NCBI GenBank assembly: GCA_020725925.1
Contig: DYTN01000001.1
Span: 98,562 to 162,561 of the forward strand
Reading direction: 5' to 3'
Origin: Methanobacteriota archaeon
GTDB taxonomy: Archaea; Thermoplasmatota; Thermoplasmata; UBA10834
DNA length: 64,000 bases
The notes beneath the pieces are model-generated. The model was not told where the DNA came from. It saw only the letters and a list, made by a program, of their open reading frames with translations, and did not search any database. This document shows positions 62,083-64,000 of this stretch, piece after piece. Positions within the stretch are counted from its first letter, which is position 1, and the number at the start of each line of letters is the position of its first letter. The translations under genes were made by a program, and so were the position numbers.

Positions 62083-62394
62083 TCACGTCCCGCCCCAGAA
62101 GCGTCTCTGCCTGGCGAGCCAGGCCTCGGTCCCGACCCGGGTGCGCTCCTTAAGGTTCTCCAAGTGGTAGCCTGGAGGGCATCCGGGCCTGTCGTCAGGG
62201 ACGAAGACACGCAGTTTGGCGCACGGGAACTCGTGACAGATGCCGCAGTGCTCAATGCCCCGGCCTAGGCAGCACGCGACGAAGTGACATGTACCCCTCT
62301 TAGCCGACGTGCACCCCTCGCAGTCCTTCGAATAGTGATTGCACTTGCCGCAGAAATCCCCGCAGCATGCAGTCTCGGGATGGTCATCGCTCAT
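62083..62394 (-). CDS. DUF3795 cysteine-rich protein
   Basis: A 103-residue protein with many cysteines: CCGDFCGKCNHY, CEGCTSAKRGTC, CCLGRGIEHCGICHEFPC. This is the DUF3795 pattern, likely zinc- or Fe-S-binding; role unknown. Its ATG overlaps the upstream helicase stop (ATGA), so it is translated as the second gene of that transcript. Confidence 0.85.
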   Translation of the reverse strand: MSDDHPETACCGDFCGKCNHYSKDCEGCTSAKRGTCHFVACCLGRGIEHCGICHEFPCAKLRVFVPDDRPGCPPGYHLENLKERTRVGTEAWLARQRRFWGGT

Positions 62395-64000
62395 AGCTCG
62401 AGTCCCCGCCTCTTCCCGATCCTGAGCTCCACTGGTGCCGCGGGCAGGGGCGGAGATTCGAAGAACATTATGACGTCATTGACTGGATCGACCGATTTGC
62501 GTGCATGCGTCGAGTCGAGGAAGTGGACCGCGCGCTTGTCCAGAATGACCGCCACGCCCCTGTCGGTCTCACTCCTGATGAGCCTGCCGATGGCCTGCTG
62601 AAGCTTCCTCGCCGTGGGCGCCTTCACCGCGATGTCCCAGCCCTGGCCGAACTTGAGCTCGCAGAAGTGCTGGAAGGCCCTCTGCTTGGCAGTCGGCTTC
62701 GGGTACGGGACGCCGGCTATGATCGCGAGCTCCATCTCTGCTCCTGGGAAGTCTATTCCCTCGCTCACCCTGCCACCGGAAATGGCGTGCAGGAGCGAGT
62801 TCCCGGGCGTGAGCTTGAAGTCGTCAACGACCCTCATGAAGTCCCCCTGGTCCATGCCGCGGTCCTCGAAGTAGACGTTCCTGCCGAAGGGGGTCGTGCC
62901 GGTCCTCGACGAGATCCTCTCCATGAGCGAGTACGATGGGTAGAAGACCATTGTGCTTCTGCGCACGCTTGACGCGAGCCTGGTGATGTGGTCCGCGATC
63001 TTGTTCACGATCGTGCTGTCACGCTCGATGTCCTCGTACTTGGTCGTGACATCGTCGACGTAGAGCACGAGCTTGTTCTGAGGCGGGAAGGGCGAGGGGA
63101 TGTCCGCAAGCATCGAGTCCCTGGGCAGGCCGATGGAGTCCCTGTATTCGTCCAAGGGCTTCAGCGTCCCCGACATGTGCACGCTCGCATGGCACTCGGC
63201 GATGGGCCTGCATGCGATCGAGGCGTCTAGGCAGTATGCCTCGAAAGCCTTCGTCTCGCCGAGGGTCACGAGCTTCACGTACTGCTCCTCGTCGACCCCC
63301 TGCCAGACGGCAAGGAACCTGGCTGTGCCGTGAATGTAGGACCTCGGTAGCCTGCCCGCGAGCCTCCTGTGATCCTTGACCATCTCGCCGAAGTTCAACG
63401 CCTGCGTGAGGAGGCCTGCTAGGCCCCTGCTGGTCAGGTGAGTGCGGAACATGAGCTCTTCCTCGAGATGGGACTGAGGAATGATTCCGTCCTCGTCGAT
63501 GATGTAGTCCTCGACGGCCTTGTCCAGGACCTCCGCGGTCATCATGAGGAAGTCCCGGAGGCTGATGCCTTCGGCAATCTCAGGGTCACCGAACTCATCC
63601 ACCTCCTTCTCTGCCATCTTGAGGCCCACGGAGCTGAGGGTCGCGGACTCGAGCTCCCTCGCGAAGGAGGGCAAGTTGTGCGCCTCGTCCACTATCAGGA
63701 CGATGTCCTGCATGGCGCACGCCATCCAGTCCAGGAGCGCGTGCCTGATGAACCCGTCGAAGAACATGATGTACGGAGCAGTGACGACCTCCGCGGCGGG
63801 GATGTGCATCTTGGATATCTCGTACGGGCACAGCCCCCGGTCGATGCAGTGTGCGGCGAACTCCTCCGCGGTCGGCAGCTCGTCCCTGGCGAAGTGCATC
63901 ACTGGCTGGAGGTCCTCCGACAGCGTCGCGGCGTAGTACTTGCACGCCTCCTCGTCTCCTCGGATCACTCTCGCCTTGCGCTCGCTACAGACCTTGGACA
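62391..64000 (-). CDS. XPD/Rad3-type DNA helicase, C-terminal portion
   Basis: 536 codons; the frame is open through the right window edge, so the N-terminus (Walker A) is missing. The Fe-S domain is partly visible (VCSERKAR near the edge, EACKYY, RGLCPYEIS). Walker B is LIVDEAHNL, the SF2 DEAH box. Motif V/VI region: GGRVSEGIDFPG and QQAIGRLIRSETDRG. A 5'-to-3' helicase in repair or transcription. XPD and DinG-like relatives are both possible; the cysteine spacing and VTAPYIMFF segment favour XPD. Confidence 0.9.
   Translation of the reverse strand, partial: SKVCSERKARVIRGDEEACKYYAATLSEDLQPVMHFARDELPTAEEFAAHCIDRGLCPYEISKMHIPAAEVVTAPYIMFFDGFIRHALLDWMACAMQDIVLIVDEAHNLPSFARELESATLSSVGLKMAEKEVDEFGDPEIAEGISLRDFLMMTAEVLDKAVEDYIIDEDGIIPQSHLEEELMFRTHLTSRGLAGLLTQALNFGEMVKDHRRLAGRLPRSYIHGTARFLAVWQGVDEEQYVKLVTLGETKAFEAYCLDASIACRPIAECHASVHMSGTLKPLDEYRDSIGLPRDSMLADIPSPFPPQNKLVLYVDDVTTKYEDIERDSTIVNKIADHITRLASSVRRSTMVFYPSYSLMERISSRTGTTPFGRNVYFEDRGMDQGDFMRVVDDFKLTPGNSLLHAISGGRVSEGIDFPGAEMELAIIAGVPYPKPTAKQRAFQHFCELKFGQGWDIAVKAPTARKLQQAIGRLIRSETDRGVAVILDKRAVHFLDSTHARKSVDPVNDVIMFFESPPLPAAPVELRIGKRRGLEL

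Overview
The window looks like a GC-rich, tightly packed chromosome segment from a euryarchaeal-type archaeon, most likely a member of the Thermoplasmatota. The archaeal assignment rests on Nop5, aIF5A with agmatinase, Csl4, Nob1, LSm, CDP-archaeol synthase, a METTL5-like rRNA methyltransferase, geranylgeranyl reductase and SMC/ScpA/ScpB. Many genes have a TATA element centred 24-28 bases upstream of the start codon, which implies leaderless mRNAs. An 11-subunit complex I and a B12/radical SAM protein of the Ta0216 type point toward Thermoplasmata. The exact lineage cannot be fixed from the sequence alone. I see no insertion sequence, prophage, CRISPR array or rRNA. The one RNA gene recognised is tRNA-Val(CAC). 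No stretch of more than 300 bases lacks a gene.

Layout. 1-9.1 kb: end of a UPF0173 hydrolase, a homologue of methanogenesis marker protein 11, cis-prenyl diphosphate synthase, an Lrp/AsnC regulator, an AlkD-like protein, two tandem GNATs, then on the minus strand an HdrD-like iron-sulfur protein, MobB and a B12-binding radical SAM protein. 9.1-19.7 kb: one complex I operon (nuoA,B,C,D,H,I,J,J2,K,L,M,N) with no E/F/G input module. Its subunit I carries six ferredoxin-type motifs instead of two. 19.7-22.5 kb: a likely quinone/isoprenoid operon (long-chain prenyl synthase, UbiE-like methyltransferase, geranylgeranyl reductase). 22.6-30.6 kb: small zinc proteins, Nob1, a ThiI-type PP-loop protein, a ThiF/MoeB E1-like protein, SHMT, a 59-residue protein, Csl4, METTL5, and a Ras-like GTPase facing two coiled-coil genes. 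30.6-35.5 kb: a PHP protein, a surface beta-helix protein, and a large TPR protein split by an apparent frameshift.

35.6-45.6 kb: tRNA-Val, MtnA, a PEBP protein, Nop5, aIF5A, agmatinase, phosphohexomutase, a frameshifted PhoU-like gene with a Pit phosphate transporter, a sugar nucleotidyltransferase, LSm and a duplicated membrane protein. 45.6-50.7 kb: scpB-scpA-smc with an 18-bp perfect palindrome at the expected transcription start. 50.8-58.5 kb: a surface-glycan cluster whose enzymes match the four steps to a UDP-diacetamido-uronic acid, plus GalU and three glycosyltransferases. 58.5-64 kb: an anchored clostripain-like protease, family 4 uracil-DNA glycosylase, PyrE, CarS, a DUF3795 protein and an XPD-type helicase cut by the window edge.

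How the parts fit. Complex I without an NADH module, its ferredoxin-rich subunit I, and the adjacent prenyl-chain/UbiE/reductase operon suggest ferredoxin-linked (or F420-linked) reduction of a membrane quinone. The HdrD-like protein is a possible further redox partner. Two single-base frameshifts (near 33763 and 41560) could be sequencing or assembly errors and should be checked before calling those genes broken.
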